Origin: QYOJ01 sp964616825
Lineage (GTDB): Bacteria > Bacteroidota > Bacteroidia > Bacteroidales > FEN-979
Direction of reading: 5' to 3'
NCBI GenBank assembly: GCA_964616825.1
Contig: CAZTSX010000006.1
Coordinates: 62,001-126,000, forward strand
Length of the DNA: 64,000 bases
Numbering within the stretch: position 1 is the stretch's first letter; each line of letters opens with the position of its first letter. The notes beneath the pieces are model-generated. The model saw only the letters and a program-made list of their open reading frames with translations. It was not told where the DNA came from and did not search any database. A program made the translations under genes and the position numbers. Shown here in pieces: positions 9,200-18,761 of this stretch.

Positions 9200-10612
9200 A
9201 TGAAAGCAAAGAAATATGTCTACATTTTTGGCGGAATGATCATTCTGGCAATCATCCTCTATTTAATCTTCTCCGGACCTGAAACTACGCAGGAGGTTAT
9301 CGTACCCGTTAAATCAGGCAGCTTCCCTATTGAAGTCACAACAACCGGGGAACTGATTGCTAAAAGTTCAGAAAAGATATACGGCCCACAGGGAATGCGG
9401 CGAATTCGCGTATACCAGGCAAAGATTGAAGATATCATCCCTGATGGAACTGTGGTCGATTCGGGTCAATATGTAGCCAGGCTTGATCAAACTGAAATCA
9501 CAAACAGGATCAAAGATGAAGAGACAAACCTTGAAAAATATCAATCTCAACTGATCAAAACCAAACTTGACACCTCTCTTGAACTCAGAAATGCCCGTGA
9601 TGAACTGATCAACCTGAAGTACAACCTGGAAGAGAAAAGAATAACCCTGGAACAGTCTAAATATGAACCGCCTGCTACCATCCGGCAAGTTGAAATTGAA
9701 CTTGAAAAAGGAGAGAGAGCCCTTACACAAGCTACCCAGAACTACAATCTCAGGCTGGAAAAAGCCATCGCAAACATGAATGAGGTGACCGCCGAATTCA
9801 ACAAAGCTGAACGGAAACTGACCCAGATGCTAGATATTCTTAAGCAATTTACCGTCACTGCCCCTAAATCCGGAATGGTAGTCTATCGTAGAAATTGGGA
9901 TGGAAGTAAAATGGGTGTCGGAGCAACAGTTAACGCCTGGGATCCGGTTGTCGCAGAACTTCCCGACCTCTCGGAAATGATCTCGAAAACATATGTGAAC
10001 GAAATCGACATCAGCAAAGTTCAAGCTGGACAATCTGTCAGGATCGGTATCGATGCATTCCCTGAAAAGGAGTTTACCGGGAAAGTAACCGAAGTAGCAA
10101 ATATCGGAGAACAACTTCAGGGCACCAACGCGAAAGTGTTTGAAGTCAAAGTGCTTATCCATGAATTCGACTCCATCCTGCGGCCTGCAATGACTACAAA
10201 AAATACAATCCTCACAGCAATCATAGATAGTGTATTGTTTATTCCACTGGAAGCCATTTTCAATAACGACAGCATGACATTTGTCTATAGACGAAACGGA
10301 TCATTGGTCAAACAACAAGTAGTTCTTGGGCTTAGCAATTACAACGAGATCATCGTAAAAGAAGGCCTCAATATAGAGGATGAAGTGCTCCTATTAGCTC
10401 CGGAAAACGATGAAAATCTTGACCTCATTACCCTCTCCCCTGAAGTGTTGGAAAAATACGAAGAAAAAGAAGTTGAGACTGAAAAGAAAGATGAGCCTGA
10501 TCCGAATGCAAAACGAGACAGTATCCGAAAAATGATGAGAGGGAAAGGAAAAATGAGGCTCAATAAAGGCGACAAACCTTCTGGAGAACGGACTCGCAAA
10601 CCGACGCACTAA
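9200..10612 (+). CDS. MacA/HlyD-like periplasmic adaptor of an efflux system
   Basis: A 470-residue membrane fusion protein with one N-terminal helix (about residues 5-25). A lipoyl/barrel-sandwich half (VEVTTTGELIA onwards) follows, then a coiled-coil hairpin (about 110-215) and a beta-barrel domain (VTAPKSGMVVYRRNWDG, then about 250-350). The C-terminus is Lys/Asp-rich (about 420-470). It should bridge an inner-membrane ABC permease to a TolC channel; both are encoded just downstream. The charged tail after LSPEVLEKYEE is longer than in classical MacA. The exported substrate is unknown. Confidence 0.9.
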   Translation: MKAKKYVYIFGGMIILAIILYLIFSGPETTQEVIVPVKSGSFPIEVTTTGELIAKSSEKIYGPQGMRRIRVYQAKIEDIIPDGTVVDSGQYVARLDQTEITNRIKDEETNLEKYQSQLIKTKLDTSLELRNARDELINLKYNLEEKRITLEQSKYEPPATIRQVEIELEKGERALTQATQNYNLRLEKAIANMNEVTAEFNKAERKLTQMLDILKQFTVTAPKSGMVVYRRNWDGSKMGVGATVNAWDPVVAELPDLSEMISKTYVNEIDISKVQAGQSVRIGIDAFPEKEFTGKVTEVANIGEQLQGTNAKVFEVKVLIHEFDSILRPAMTTKNTILTAIIDSVLFIPLEAIFNNDSMTFVYRRNGSLVKQQVVLGLSNYNEIIVKEGLNIEDEVLLLAPENDENLDLITLSPEVLEKYEEKEVETEKKDEPDPNAKRDSIRKMMRGKGKMRLNKGDKPSGERTRKPTH

Positions 10613-10639
10613 CGGATTAACAACATTATCTACATCGCC

Positions 10640-12013
10640 GTGTTCGAAAGGTATATATATATTCTCAATATCGCCCTGGAAGCAGTATTTCTGAATAAAT
10701 TCAGGTCTGTCCTGACTGCCCTGGGAATTATTTTCGGAGTGGCTGCTGTGATTACAATGATGGCCATTGGCGCAGGAGCCCAGCAGGAGATCCTCGACCA
10801 GATGAAACTGGTTGGCGTAAATAACATCATCATCACACCAAAAGCTGAGAAAGGATCTGGAGATGACCAGGACTCAGAAGATTCAGGGGGCCAGGATGTA
10901 GGGATACGGAAAGATCAGAAACGGTTTTCACCGGGACTTACCTTGAAAGATGCAGAAAGCATCAAAAAAATAATTCCTTCTGTTGAACGAATCAGTCCGG
11001 AGGTCATTTACGAAACCGACGTAATAAAAGATGGGAGAAGGACCTCAACAAAGTTGACTGGCATCACGCCCGATTTCTTCACTGTATTCGGGTTGGAACT
11101 CAAAGAGGGTACTATGTTTAATGAGGAGCAGTTAGTGGATGGGAAGCCGGTATGTATAATAGGCCCTTCGATCCAATCCCGGTTTTTTGCCAGAGAGAAT
11201 CCGATCGGAAAAGAGATCAAATGCGGGCATATCTGGCTACGGGTTATTGGTGTGCTCAAAAAACAGGAGATCAACCAATCAGCTATAGACGATCTCGGGA
11301 TTTCAGATTACAATAACACCATCTATGCCCCGATCCGGACACTCCTCAGAAGGTTTAAAGACAGAGCCCTGGTAACATCAGCTTCACTCAAAGGAGGTGG
11401 TGGAATCATTTTCCGCGGGAACTTCACAGTCGCTTTTGGAGGATCACAAACCGGGGTGGAAAAGAACCAGATCGATAAAATTGTTGTCCAGGTGAAAGAG
11501 AGCTCAATGATTAGCCCTACTACTAAAATCTTAAGTAAAATGATGTCCCGCAGGCATCTGGGGGTTGAAGATATTGTGATCAAAGTCCCCGAGCTTCTGC
11601 TTCGTCAGGAACAACGAACCAAAGACATTTTCAATATCGTCCTTGGAGCCATTGCAAGTATCTCGTTGCTGGTTGGCGGAATCGGAATCATGAATATCAT
11701 GCTGGCATCGGTGATGGAACGTATCAAAGAGATCGGGATCCGTCAGGCAATAGGAGCTACCAAACGGGATGTTATCATGCAATTCTTGACTGAAGCAACG
11801 CTACTGAGTTTCTCAGGTGGATTGATCGGGATCATCCTCGGCCTTATCTTCTCTAAAGTCATTATGGAGGTTACAGGGATCCTGACAATTATCTCCACGC
11901 TATCCATCTTTATTTCATTTGGCGTCTCTGTCTCCGTAGGTATCATTTTTGGATATATGCCAGCTAAGCGTGCTGCTTCACAGGATCCGGTTGAATCTCT
12001 CAGACATGAATAA
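10640..12013 (+). CDS. MacB/FtsX-type ABC transporter permease
   Basis: The 457-residue inner-membrane permease has TM1 at about residues 18-42 (FLNKFRSVLTALGIIFGVAAV). A large periplasmic MacB core domain follows, then three C-terminal helices with the FtsX signature (IMLASVMERIKEIGIRQAIGATKRDV). The start is GTG at 10640; no ATG gives the full first helix. The nucleotide-binding domain fused to E. coli MacB is absent, and no ATPase gene lies nearby, so the ATPase must be encoded elsewhere. The ORF ends directly against the TolC start. Confidence 0.92.
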   Translation: MFERYIYILNIALEAVFLNKFRSVLTALGIIFGVAAVITMMAIGAGAQQEILDQMKLVGVNNIIITPKAEKGSGDDQDSEDSGGQDVGIRKDQKRFSPGLTLKDAESIKKIIPSVERISPEVIYETDVIKDGRRTSTKLTGITPDFFTVFGLELKEGTMFNEEQLVDGKPVCIIGPSIQSRFFARENPIGKEIKCGHIWLRVIGVLKKQEINQSAIDDLGISDYNNTIYAPIRTLLRRFKDRALVTSASLKGGGGIIFRGNFTVAFGGSQTGVEKNQIDKIVVQVKESSMISPTTKILSKMMSRRHLGVEDIVIKVPELLLRQEQRTKDIFNIVLGAIASISLLVGGIGIMNIMLASVMERIKEIGIRQAIGATKRDVIMQFLTEATLLSFSGGLIGIILGLIFSKVIMEVTGILTIISTLSIFISFGVSVSVGIIFGYMPAKRAASQDPVESLRHE

Positions 12014-13525
12014 ATGATAACTATGCAGCCTATGAAAAAATTGCTCTTTCTATGTTCAATAGTCATCATTTCAGGAATCTGTAATCATCTCTCCGCACAG
12101 TTCATTCCAAGGCAACTTTCTCTTCAGGATGCTATTGAGATCGCCATTGAACAATCTCCTGATGCCCTTAATTCCAAACAGAATTTCCGTGCTAGCTTCT
12201 GGGAATACAAATCTTTCAGGGCTTCTTACCTGCCTGCCTTAGGATTTGATGCGACTATTCCTGAATTTCAGCGATCCATCTCACAGCAAACAGATATCTC
12301 GACCGGCCAGCAGGTATTTGTTCCCCAGCAATATATCAGTTCTGATGCAAACCTCTCCATTTCACAACGCATTGGATTTTCAGGAGGACAGGTGTTTCTC
12401 CGGTCAGGACTGGAGGCAGTCTACAATATTACTGATTCTAATATCACATCTTCATTCCTCTCTACGCCAATCAACATAGGATTGATCCAACCAATTTTTC
12501 AGTTCAATACATATAAATGGGCTCGAAAAATCGAACCTGTGAAATATAGCCAGGCAAAACAAAAATACCTGGAAGATGTGGAACAAATCAGTATTACAAC
12601 CACCAACCACTTCTTCAATCTTCTGAATGCCCAGATTGAAATGGAAATTGCGCATACAAACCTCTCCAATTACGACACTCTTTATACAATTGCCAAAGGG
12701 AGATACCAACTGGGAAAAATTGCAGAGAATGACCTGCTTCTTCTGGAGTTGAATTTTCTTAAAGCACAAGCTGACGTGGAGAAAAGGGAACTAGACTTGG
12801 ATAACGCTCTCTTTCAATTTAAATCCTACTTGAGGATTAAAGATTCTATTCCAATCACCTTGATCCCACCATCAAACATCAACTTTTTTACGGTTGATCC
12901 GGATGAAGCGGTTGAACTTTCTCAAGCGAATTCATCCACCTTCCTCAACTTCCAGAAACGCCTGCTGGAAGCAGCCAGAAATGTTAATATGGCTAAACTG
13001 CAAGGTCGGTTTGATGCGGAACTCTCTGCCGTTGTCGGGCTCACAAAAAATGCCAACACCCTGGGAGGTGCTTATAATAATCCCATAGACAAGCAGCAGG
13101 TTGCTCTGGGTATAAGTATTCCAATCTATGACTGGGGAGTAGCCCGTGGAAAGATCAAAATGGCCGAATCACAAGAAGAGATCGTGAAAACCGACGTTGA
13201 ACAGGATATTCTGGATTTTCAGCGAAACGTCTACTTGAAAGTAATCCAGTTTAACATGCAAAAAAACCAGGTGACTATCGCAGCCAAATCAGATACTGTA
13301 GCCCGGAAAAATTACGCTGTCACCAAAGGACGCTATCTCATTGGCAAAATGAATAGTATTCTCGATCTGAACAATGCTCAGATTGAAACAGATAGAGCTG
13401 AAAAAGGATACTACACAGCTCTCCGAACTTTCTGGAGAAGTTACTTCGAACTTCGCAAACTGACCCTCTTCGACTTCCGAACGAACCGCCCGATCCAGTT
13501 CAGCTTTGACGATATTAAGTTGTAA
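12014..13525 (+). CDS. TolC-family outer-membrane efflux channel
   Basis: A 503-residue protein with a signal peptide (MKKLLFLCSIVIISGICNHL, cleavage near SAQ) and two long coiled-coil repeats typical of OEP/TolC channels, such as LSLQDAIEIAIEQSPDALN at the mature N-terminus. It forms the outer-membrane exit duct for the adaptor and permease encoded upstream. The ATG at 12014 immediately follows the permease TAA; ATG 12032 (MKKLLFL) gives a more conventional signal peptide and may be the real start. The gene ends 8 bp from the convergent PAP2 gene, with no obvious terminator. Confidence 0.92.
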   Translation: MITMQPMKKLLFLCSIVIISGICNHLSAQFIPRQLSLQDAIEIAIEQSPDALNSKQNFRASFWEYKSFRASYLPALGFDATIPEFQRSISQQTDISTGQQVFVPQQYISSDANLSISQRIGFSGGQVFLRSGLEAVYNITDSNITSSFLSTPINIGLIQPIFQFNTYKWARKIEPVKYSQAKQKYLEDVEQISITTTNHFFNLLNAQIEMEIAHTNLSNYDTLYTIAKGRYQLGKIAENDLLLLELNFLKAQADVEKRELDLDNALFQFKSYLRIKDSIPITLIPPSNINFFTVDPDEAVELSQANSSTFLNFQKRLLEAARNVNMAKLQGRFDAELSAVVGLTKNANTLGGAYNNPIDKQQVALGISIPIYDWGVARGKIKMAESQEEIVKTDVEQDILDFQRNVYLKVIQFNMQKNQVTIAAKSDTVARKNYAVTKGRYLIGKMNSILDLNNAQIETDRAEKGYYTALRTFWRSYFELRKLTLFDFRTNRPIQFSFDDIKL

Positions 13526-13533
13526 GAAAATAT

Positions 13534-14352
13534 CTAGAAAGAATACACCAGTGATATTCCAGGTCCTGTTGGTGAAACTGGCAGGACTTTTAATCTGCTC
13601 TCATTCCTGACGACCAGTTTTCCAATACCAAAACCAATTGCTGACCCGATCAACACATCAGAAGCCCAGTGTTGATTATCATAAACGCGTGATAAAGCGG
13701 CTCCTGTGGCCAGGGAATAACAGAGGATTGGAACCCAAATGGTCTCCTGATATGATGTGGCTATGACTGTGGCAATGGCGAAAGCAGTCGTCGCATGTCC
13801 GGATGGAAACGACGTGTAATCAAAGCCTTGAAACGGACCTTCCCACATCCACGGATCCGGAGGATCACCCTGGTAGGGTCGGTGTCGATGAGTTAGATGC
13901 TTAATGATCTGAGTAGCCATTCCTGCAAGTAAGAAAGCTTCAACTCCTTTCAAAGCCGTTATCTTCGCTCTGTCATTATTCCAGATAAATCCACACCCAT
14001 ATAAAATCCCCAGTGCAGACAAACTGTAAAGTCCACTGCCTATCGGTTCAAACAAATGTTCTGAAATTTGATCCAGTACTGGAGTCCGGCTAATCTGTAT
14101 CCACTTCTGGATGTTTCCATCCTGAGTGAAAAGAACAATTGTAGTGCCTACAATGGCTGTTACACCAATCCACTGGCCGGTTTTCCATCGAACAGGAGAA
14201 ATAGCGATATCCCTGGCATCAGTCAGGTAAGACTTTAGATAGTGTTTGTCAATAAAGGATTTTTGCCGCTGCTTTGAGATTGAGTCTGTTTGCCCCTGGA
14301 CAAGTTGAGGGAAAACAAGGAAAATCAGGAAATATCTCGCTAGGTTGTGCAT
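13534..14352 (-). CDS. PAP2-family phosphatase
   Basis: The 272-residue protein has an N-terminal signal/anchor (ARYFLIFLVFPQLVQG) and several TM helices. All three PAP2 motifs are present: KHLTHRHRP (C1), the PSGH of SFPSGHATTAFA (C2) and SRVYDNQHWASD (C3). Enzymes of this family dephosphorylate phosphatidic acid, undecaprenyl pyrophosphate or lipid A phosphates; the substrate is not specified by the motifs. It starts 5 bp after the mazG stop, so the two form an operon. A role in envelope lipid phosphate turnover would fit the neighbouring lipid A enzymes. Confidence 0.88.
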   Translation of the reverse strand: MHNLARYFLIFLVFPQLVQGQTDSISKQRQKSFIDKHYLKSYLTDARDIAISPVRWKTGQWIGVTAIVGTTIVLFTQDGNIQKWIQISRTPVLDQISEHLFEPIGSGLYSLSALGILYGCGFIWNNDRAKITALKGVEAFLLAGMATQIIKHLTHRHRPYQGDPPDPWMWEGPFQGFDYTSFPSGHATTAFAIATVIATSYQETIWVPILCYSLATGAALSRVYDNQHWASDVLIGSAIGFGIGKLVVRNESRLKVLPVSPTGPGISLVYSF

Positions 14353-14357
14353 GCTGG

Positions 14358-15134
14358 TTATCGCTCAAGTTTTTTTGCCTCTCTCCAGAAAGCATCCATC
14401 TCTTCCAGAGTCATTTCCTGTAACGGCTTGTGCGCTTTCTTTGCTTTCTCTTCAATAAACTGGAATCGTCTGATAAACTTCTTGTTGGTCCGCTCCAAAG
14501 CATCCTCGGGATTCACATCAATGAACCGTGCGTAATTAATGATAGCAAAAAGAAGATCACCAAGCTCATGTTCCTTCTTTTCATGTGGCTGATTCGTATG
14601 AACTGCCTCCTTCAACTCGACAAGTTCCTCCCGCACCTTATCCCATACCTGATCAGGATGGTCCCAATCAAAACCTACCCCACTCGCTTTCTCCTGGATT
14701 CTGTTGGCCTTCACCACGGCCGGTAGCGAACCTGGCACTCCTGACAAGACAGATTCGTTCCCTTTCTCCTTCAACTTGATCTTCTCCCAATTATCACGAA
14801 CTTCCCGGGCGTCTTTCACCTTCAGATCCCCGAAAATATGTGGATGCCGGTGAATCAATTTTTTCGTAATCGTTTCCAGCACATCCTGAATCGTAAATGA
14901 ATCACTCTCGGAAGCTATCTTTGCATAGAAAACCAGGTGCAGCATAAGATCCCCCAGCTCTTTTTTGACACCTTCAAGGTTCTTCTCCAGGATAGCATCA
15001 GATAGTTCATATGTCTCTTCAATTGTCAAATACCTTAGACTCTCCAGTGTTTGTTTTTTATCCCAGGGACAATTTGCCCTCAACTCATCCATCACCTCGA
15101 GCAGCTTCCTGAAGGCTTCAACAGTATCTTCCAT
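14358..15134 (-). CDS. mazG: Nucleoside triphosphate pyrophosphohydrolase MazG
   Basis: A house-cleaning enzyme that hydrolyses (d)NTPs to NMPs and pyrophosphate. Two tandem MazG folds are visible: the first with ANCPWDKKQTLESLRYLTIEE and the EExxE-type metal site in EETYELSDAI, the second around WDHPDQVWDKVREELVELKEAV and GDLLFAIIN. The start is set at ATG 15134 (MEDTVEAFRKL): the family N-terminus aligns there and the -7 box at 15153-15160 puts the transcription start near 15146. An in-frame ATG at 15146 and a TTG at 15155 exist, but the latter lies inside the promoter box. The product is 258 residues. Confidence 0.92.
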   Translation of the reverse strand: MEDTVEAFRKLLEVMDELRANCPWDKKQTLESLRYLTIEETYELSDAILEKNLEGVKKELGDLMLHLVFYAKIASESDSFTIQDVLETITKKLIHRHPHIFGDLKVKDAREVRDNWEKIKLKEKGNESVLSGVPGSLPAVVKANRIQEKASGVGFDWDHPDQVWDKVREELVELKEAVHTNQPHEKKEHELGDLLFAIINYARFIDVNPEDALERTNKKFIRRFQFIEEKAKKAHKPLQEMTLEEMDAFWREAKKLER

Positions 15135-15152
15135 TTTATCATGCATTTCAGG

Positions 15153-15160
15153 CAAAAATA
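15153..15160 (-). promoter_or_regulatory. -7 box of the mazG-PAP2 operon
   Basis: Read on the minus strand this is TATTTTTG, an exact TAnnTTTG. Predicted initiation is near 15146, giving a leader of about 12 nt to ATG 15134. Confidence 0.55.
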
Positions 15161-15211
15161 CTTATTTATCCGGTTTCATCGTTTCTATTTCCTGATGTTG
15201 CTTAATCATAC

Positions 15212-15219
15212 TAAATTTG
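15212..15219 (+). promoter_or_regulatory. -7 box of the PagL-like gene
   Basis: TAAATTTG is an exact -7 match 20 bp before the TTG start codon at 15239 and supports a start there. It lies 52 bp from the opposing mazG box, making a divergent promoter region. Confidence 0.5.
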
Positions 15220-15238
15220 CTGCAAACAAAGATTTGGA

Positions 15239-16423
15239 TTGAGACTACACGATCACATATTATTTTCTATTCATAAACATCAAATTCTCTTAGTTTTTTT
15301 ATTACTGACGAGCCCAATTATACTCACTGGTCAATCCGAGCATAAACAGTTCTCATCAAATATCTTTATCGAAGGAAAAATTCACTATGGCTTCTTTTAT
15401 GCGCATCATCTCGAACTTGAACTGTTCAATACTCATTTTCCTGCTTTTGAGATCAGTCTGCAACAACAGACATATGGTAAACGAAAATGGGAAAGAACTT
15501 TTGCGTATCCTCTGATCGGGATCACCTGCTGGTACTCAGCTCTGGGTAACTCTCCCTCTCTGGGTCATGCCATTGCATTGATGCCATTTATCAACTTTCC
15601 GCTTTACCGGCATAACGACTTCTTTTTCGGATTTCGGTTTGCTATCGGAGCAGGTTATCTGACCAAACGATTTGACCGTATTGAAAACTATAAAAATACG
15701 GCGATAGGCACTCACTTGAACGCAGCTGTAAACCTGATGTTTGAAGCGCGTTACCGGATCAACACCTGGCTGACAGCTTCTGCCGGAATAAGCTTGCAAC
15801 ACTTTTCAAATGGTTCATTAAAAATGCCAAACTATGGCCTCAACGCTCCAACGGTTAGCGTCGGCCTGGCTTATTGGCCTCTTAACCAGAATAAAAATAT
15901 AGGCGATCGAAGATATCCACCAACAGAACCATATTCAGCCATTATTCAGCGTCATATTGAATTTAATATTGGCGGAGCAATCGGTTACAAGAATATGGGA
16001 TCTGTGTTGGGTGAGAATTATATAGTCTTTCATATATATGAGAATACCTTCTACAGGATCAGCAGAAAGAGTAAAGTTGGTATCGGACTGGATCTCTCAT
16101 ATGACCCATCCCATGTGAAAATCCTGGAATTGCAGGGGGATACCCTGATAAATACGATGAATATCCTTCGCCCAGGTGTCAATGCTGCCTACCAGCTCGT
16201 GATGTCGAAGCTTGGATTTATTTTTAACATTGGTTATTACATGGGCGGCGCTGAAAAAAGTAACGGCCCCCTTTACCAGAAAATCTCCCTACAGTATAAT
16301 TTCTCTAAAAACTTTTTCGCCAACGTCATGCTCAAAGTTCATTTCGGGCGAGCCGATTACGTTGTCTGGGGATTAGGTTATAAATTCAATATACCATTTG
16401 GAAAAAAAACCCTGAAAGGATGA
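15239..16423 (+). CDS. Acyloxyacyl hydrolase, PagL-like lipid A 3-O-deacylase
   Basis: The 394-residue outer-membrane barrel has a hydrophobic signal (QILLVFLLLTSPIILTG) and a segment HFSNGSLKMPNYGLN, in which His188 and Ser190 match the PagL catalytic His-Ser pair. PagL-type enzymes remove the 3-O acyl chain of lipid A in the outer leaflet. The start is TTG at 15239: the frame is closed upstream at 15212, no ATG precedes the signal sequence, and a -7 box lies just upstream. It is larger than Pseudomonas PagL because of a C-terminal extension. Its end overlaps the GIN lipoprotein gene by ATGA. Confidence 0.85.
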   Translation: MRLHDHILFSIHKHQILLVFLLLTSPIILTGQSEHKQFSSNIFIEGKIHYGFFYAHHLELELFNTHFPAFEISLQQQTYGKRKWERTFAYPLIGITCWYSALGNSPSLGHAIALMPFINFPLYRHNDFFFGFRFAIGAGYLTKRFDRIENYKNTAIGTHLNAAVNLMFEARYRINTWLTASAGISLQHFSNGSLKMPNYGLNAPTVSVGLAYWPLNQNKNIGDRRYPPTEPYSAIIQRHIEFNIGGAIGYKNMGSVLGENYIVFHIYENTFYRISRKSKVGIGLDLSYDPSHVKILELQGDTLINTMNILRPGVNAAYQLVMSKLGFIFNIGYYMGGAEKSNGPLYQKISLQYNFSKNFFANVMLKVHFGRADYVVWGLGYKFNIPFGKKTLKG

Positions 16424-17166
16424 AACCAAAAAGAGATCTATACGCAGCTTTTACATTTTTTCTCCTCCTGCTAATCTCCGGTTGCGGAAAAACCGGAATC
16501 GATTGTTTTACGAGCACCGGTGAGATCGTTCACGAAGAGCGTTCAGTGGATGAGTTTGATTCAATTGAAATCAATAACAATGTGAACCTTTTTATTTCTA
16601 AAGATTCTATCAGGAAAGTAGTGGTAGAAGCGGGGGAAAATATCATCACAAACATTATCACTTCTGTTGAAAACAAGCAACTAACCATCAGAAATGAGAA
16701 CACATGCAATTGGGTCAGAAGCTATAACAAACCTATAAATGTTTATGTGTCAACACCATATTTATATAAAATTTATTACAATTCCTCAGGAAATGTCAAC
16801 AGCCTGAATACCCTCGAATTTGACTCCCTGAAATTAGAAGCATGGGGTGGATGCGGAACGATAGAACTGGATGTCGATATTTTTCTGGGATACTTTTATT
16901 TACAATTGGGAACATCAGATGTTCATCTAGAAGGTTCGTGTGGAATCGCCTCAATGGTTACCGGAGATTTTGGATTCCTTGATGCCAGAGAACTTCAAAC
17001 CGGATTTGTTTTTATAGCCAGCCGGTCATCAAATGATTGCTATGTGCATGTAGTCCAGGGACTGAATGCCACAATTGAGTCTATAGGAAATATATATTAT
17101 TATGGAAGTCCGAAAGAGATCACAACAACAATAAACGGCCCGGGAAGTGTAATTCAACTTTATTAG
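16420..17166 (+). CDS. GIN-domain (DUF2807) lipoprotein
   Basis: The 248-residue protein has a lipoprotein signal (LLLLISGC, Cys at about residue 22) followed by a DUF2807/head GIN domain that starts at VDEFDSIEINNNVNLFIS. It proceeds as a right-handed beta-helix with repeated short strands. Such proteins are very common in Bacteroidetes and their function is not known. It overlaps the PagL-like gene by ATGA, so the two are co-expressed and an outer-membrane location is plausible. The 3' end overlaps proS by 4 bp on the opposite strand. Confidence 0.85.
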   Translation: MKPKRDLYAAFTFFLLLLISGCGKTGIDCFTSTGEIVHEERSVDEFDSIEINNNVNLFISKDSIRKVVVEAGENIITNIITSVENKQLTIRNENTCNWVRSYNKPINVYVSTPYLYKIYYNSSGNVNSLNTLEFDSLKLEAWGGCGTIELDVDIFLGYFYLQLGTSDVHLEGSCGIASMVTGDFGFLDARELQTGFVFIASRSSNDCYVHVVQGLNATIESIGNIYYYGSPKEITTTINGPGSVIQLY

Positions 17167-18638
17167 TAAGCCCTGGCAAACAGAACCCGCTCGGAAGAGG
17201 GTTTTCCAGATAAGATACAGGTTCCGTCCTCTTTAGGGTTATTGAAAGGAATGACCCGGACAGTCGCTTTGGTTTTCTCTTTGATTCTCTCTTCTGTATC
17301 AGATGTTCCGTCCCAATGCGCGTATGCAAAGCCACCCTTATTCTCAATAACATCCAGAAACTCTTCCCAGGTATCCACATTGTATGTGTGTTTCTCCCTG
17401 AAAGCCAAACTCTTTTCAAACAGAGAACATTGTATCTCTTCAAGCAGGACAGGAATCTCTGTGACTATACTTGAAATATCAATTACCTTTTTTTCAAGTG
17501 TGTCCCTCCGGGCTATTTCGACGGTGCCATTTTCCAGATCCCGTGGGCCAACGGTTAATCGCAATGGAACACCCTTAAACTCATATTCGGCGAATTTCCA
17601 GCCTGGTTTATGGGTCTCCCGGTTATCAAATTTCACAGAGATTCCTTTCTCCTCCAGCCCTTTTTTAATTGGCAACACCTTCTCTGTTATTGCTGACAAC
17701 TGCTCGTCACTTTTAAAAACCGGAACGACTACAACCTGTATTGGCGCAAGTTTCGGGGGAAGTACGAGACCTTGATCATCTGAATGTGCCATGATTAATG
17801 CGCCCATTAATCGGGTCGAAACACCCCATGAAGTTGCCCAGACATACTCCAGTTGATTATCCTTATTCAGAAATTTTACATCAAATGCTTTGGCAAAATT
17901 CTGCCCCAGAAAATGAGAAGTTCCCGATTGAAGTGCTTTTCCATCCTGCATTAGGGCTTCAATCGCATATGTATCCAGAGCTCCTGCAAAACGCTCAGAG
18001 ACTGTCTTTATCCCTTTCACAACGGGCATTGCCATCCAGTTCTCTGCAAAATCCGCATACAAATCCAGAATCGTCTTTGTCTCAGCAAAAGCCTCTTCCC
18101 TTGTAGCATGAGCTGTATGCCCCTCTTGCCAGAGAAACTCTGTTGTTCGTAAAAATAATCTCGTGCGCATCTCCCATCTTACCACATTCGCCCATTGATT
18201 GATTAGAACCGGAAGATCCCTGTATGATTGAATCCAGTTTTTGTACGTATCCCAGATAATCGTTTCTGAAGTAGGGCGAACAATCAACTCTTCTTCAAGT
18301 TTGGCATCTTCATCAACAATTACGCCTGATCCATCAGGATCATTCTTCAACCTGTAATGGGTAACAACTGCAACCTCCTTGGCAAATCCCTCTACATGAC
18401 TTGCCTCCCTGCTAAAAAAAGACTTGGGAATGAAAATAGGAAAATAGGCATTCGAATGACCGGTATCTTTGAACATCTTATCAAGCACTGCCTGCATCTT
18501 CTCCCAGATTGCAAATCCATAAGGCTTTATAACCATACAGCCTCTAACTGATGAAGTTTCTGCGAGATCAGCTTTTATTACAAGATCGTTATACCATTGA
18601 GCATAGTTTTCTTCCCGGGTTGAAAAATTTTTCGCCAT
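17163..18638 (-). CDS. proS: Prolyl-tRNA synthetase, short (type 3) form
   Basis: The 491-residue class II synthetase charges tRNA-Pro. Motif 2 and its neighbourhood are clear: VRPTSETIIWDTYKNWIQSY, then VRWEMRTRLFLRTTEFLWQEGHTAH. The anticodon-binding domain starts at about residue 285 (APIQVVVVP) and a zinc-binding-like C-terminal domain ends at LFARAY. It lacks the large editing insertion of the E. coli type, which is the rule in Bacteroidetes. The gene has its own promoter 54-61 bp upstream and is convergent with the GIN lipoprotein gene. Confidence 0.96.
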   Translation of the reverse strand: MAKNFSTREENYAQWYNDLVIKADLAETSSVRGCMVIKPYGFAIWEKMQAVLDKMFKDTGHSNAYFPIFIPKSFFSREASHVEGFAKEVAVVTHYRLKNDPDGSGVIVDEDAKLEEELIVRPTSETIIWDTYKNWIQSYRDLPVLINQWANVVRWEMRTRLFLRTTEFLWQEGHTAHATREEAFAETKTILDLYADFAENWMAMPVVKGIKTVSERFAGALDTYAIEALMQDGKALQSGTSHFLGQNFAKAFDVKFLNKDNQLEYVWATSWGVSTRLMGALIMAHSDDQGLVLPPKLAPIQVVVVPVFKSDEQLSAITEKVLPIKKGLEEKGISVKFDNRETHKPGWKFAEYEFKGVPLRLTVGPRDLENGTVEIARRDTLEKKVIDISSIVTEIPVLLEEIQCSLFEKSLAFREKHTYNVDTWEEFLDVIENKGGFAYAHWDGTSDTEERIKEKTKATVRVIPFNNPKEDGTCILSGKPSSERVLFARAY

Positions 18639-18691
18639 TTTTTAATACGGTATGATATTTGCTACTTTTAAAGTGCGTGAAATATTGCGCA

Positions 18692-18699
18692 CAAAAGTA
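18692..18699 (-). promoter_or_regulatory. -7 box of proS
   Basis: On the minus strand this reads TACTTTTG, an exact consensus. The predicted transcript starts near 18685, with a leader of about 47 nt to the proS ATG. Confidence 0.55.
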
Positions 18700-18746
18700 A
18701 TAAAAAATTAAGGGCCCTTATGAAAGTTAATAGTATCAATAATTCC

Positions 18747-18755
18747 AAAGGAGGT
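18747..18755 (+). promoter_or_regulatory. Unusually strong Shine-Dalgarno site
   Basis: AAAGGAGGT lies 6 nt before ATG 18762 and could pair over eight or nine bases with the 16S rRNA 3' end. Bacteroidetes genes rarely carry such a site, and no other gene in this window has one this strong. It decides the start of the downstream gene against an in-frame ATG at 18720. Confidence 0.75.
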
Positions 18756-18761
18756 AATATT

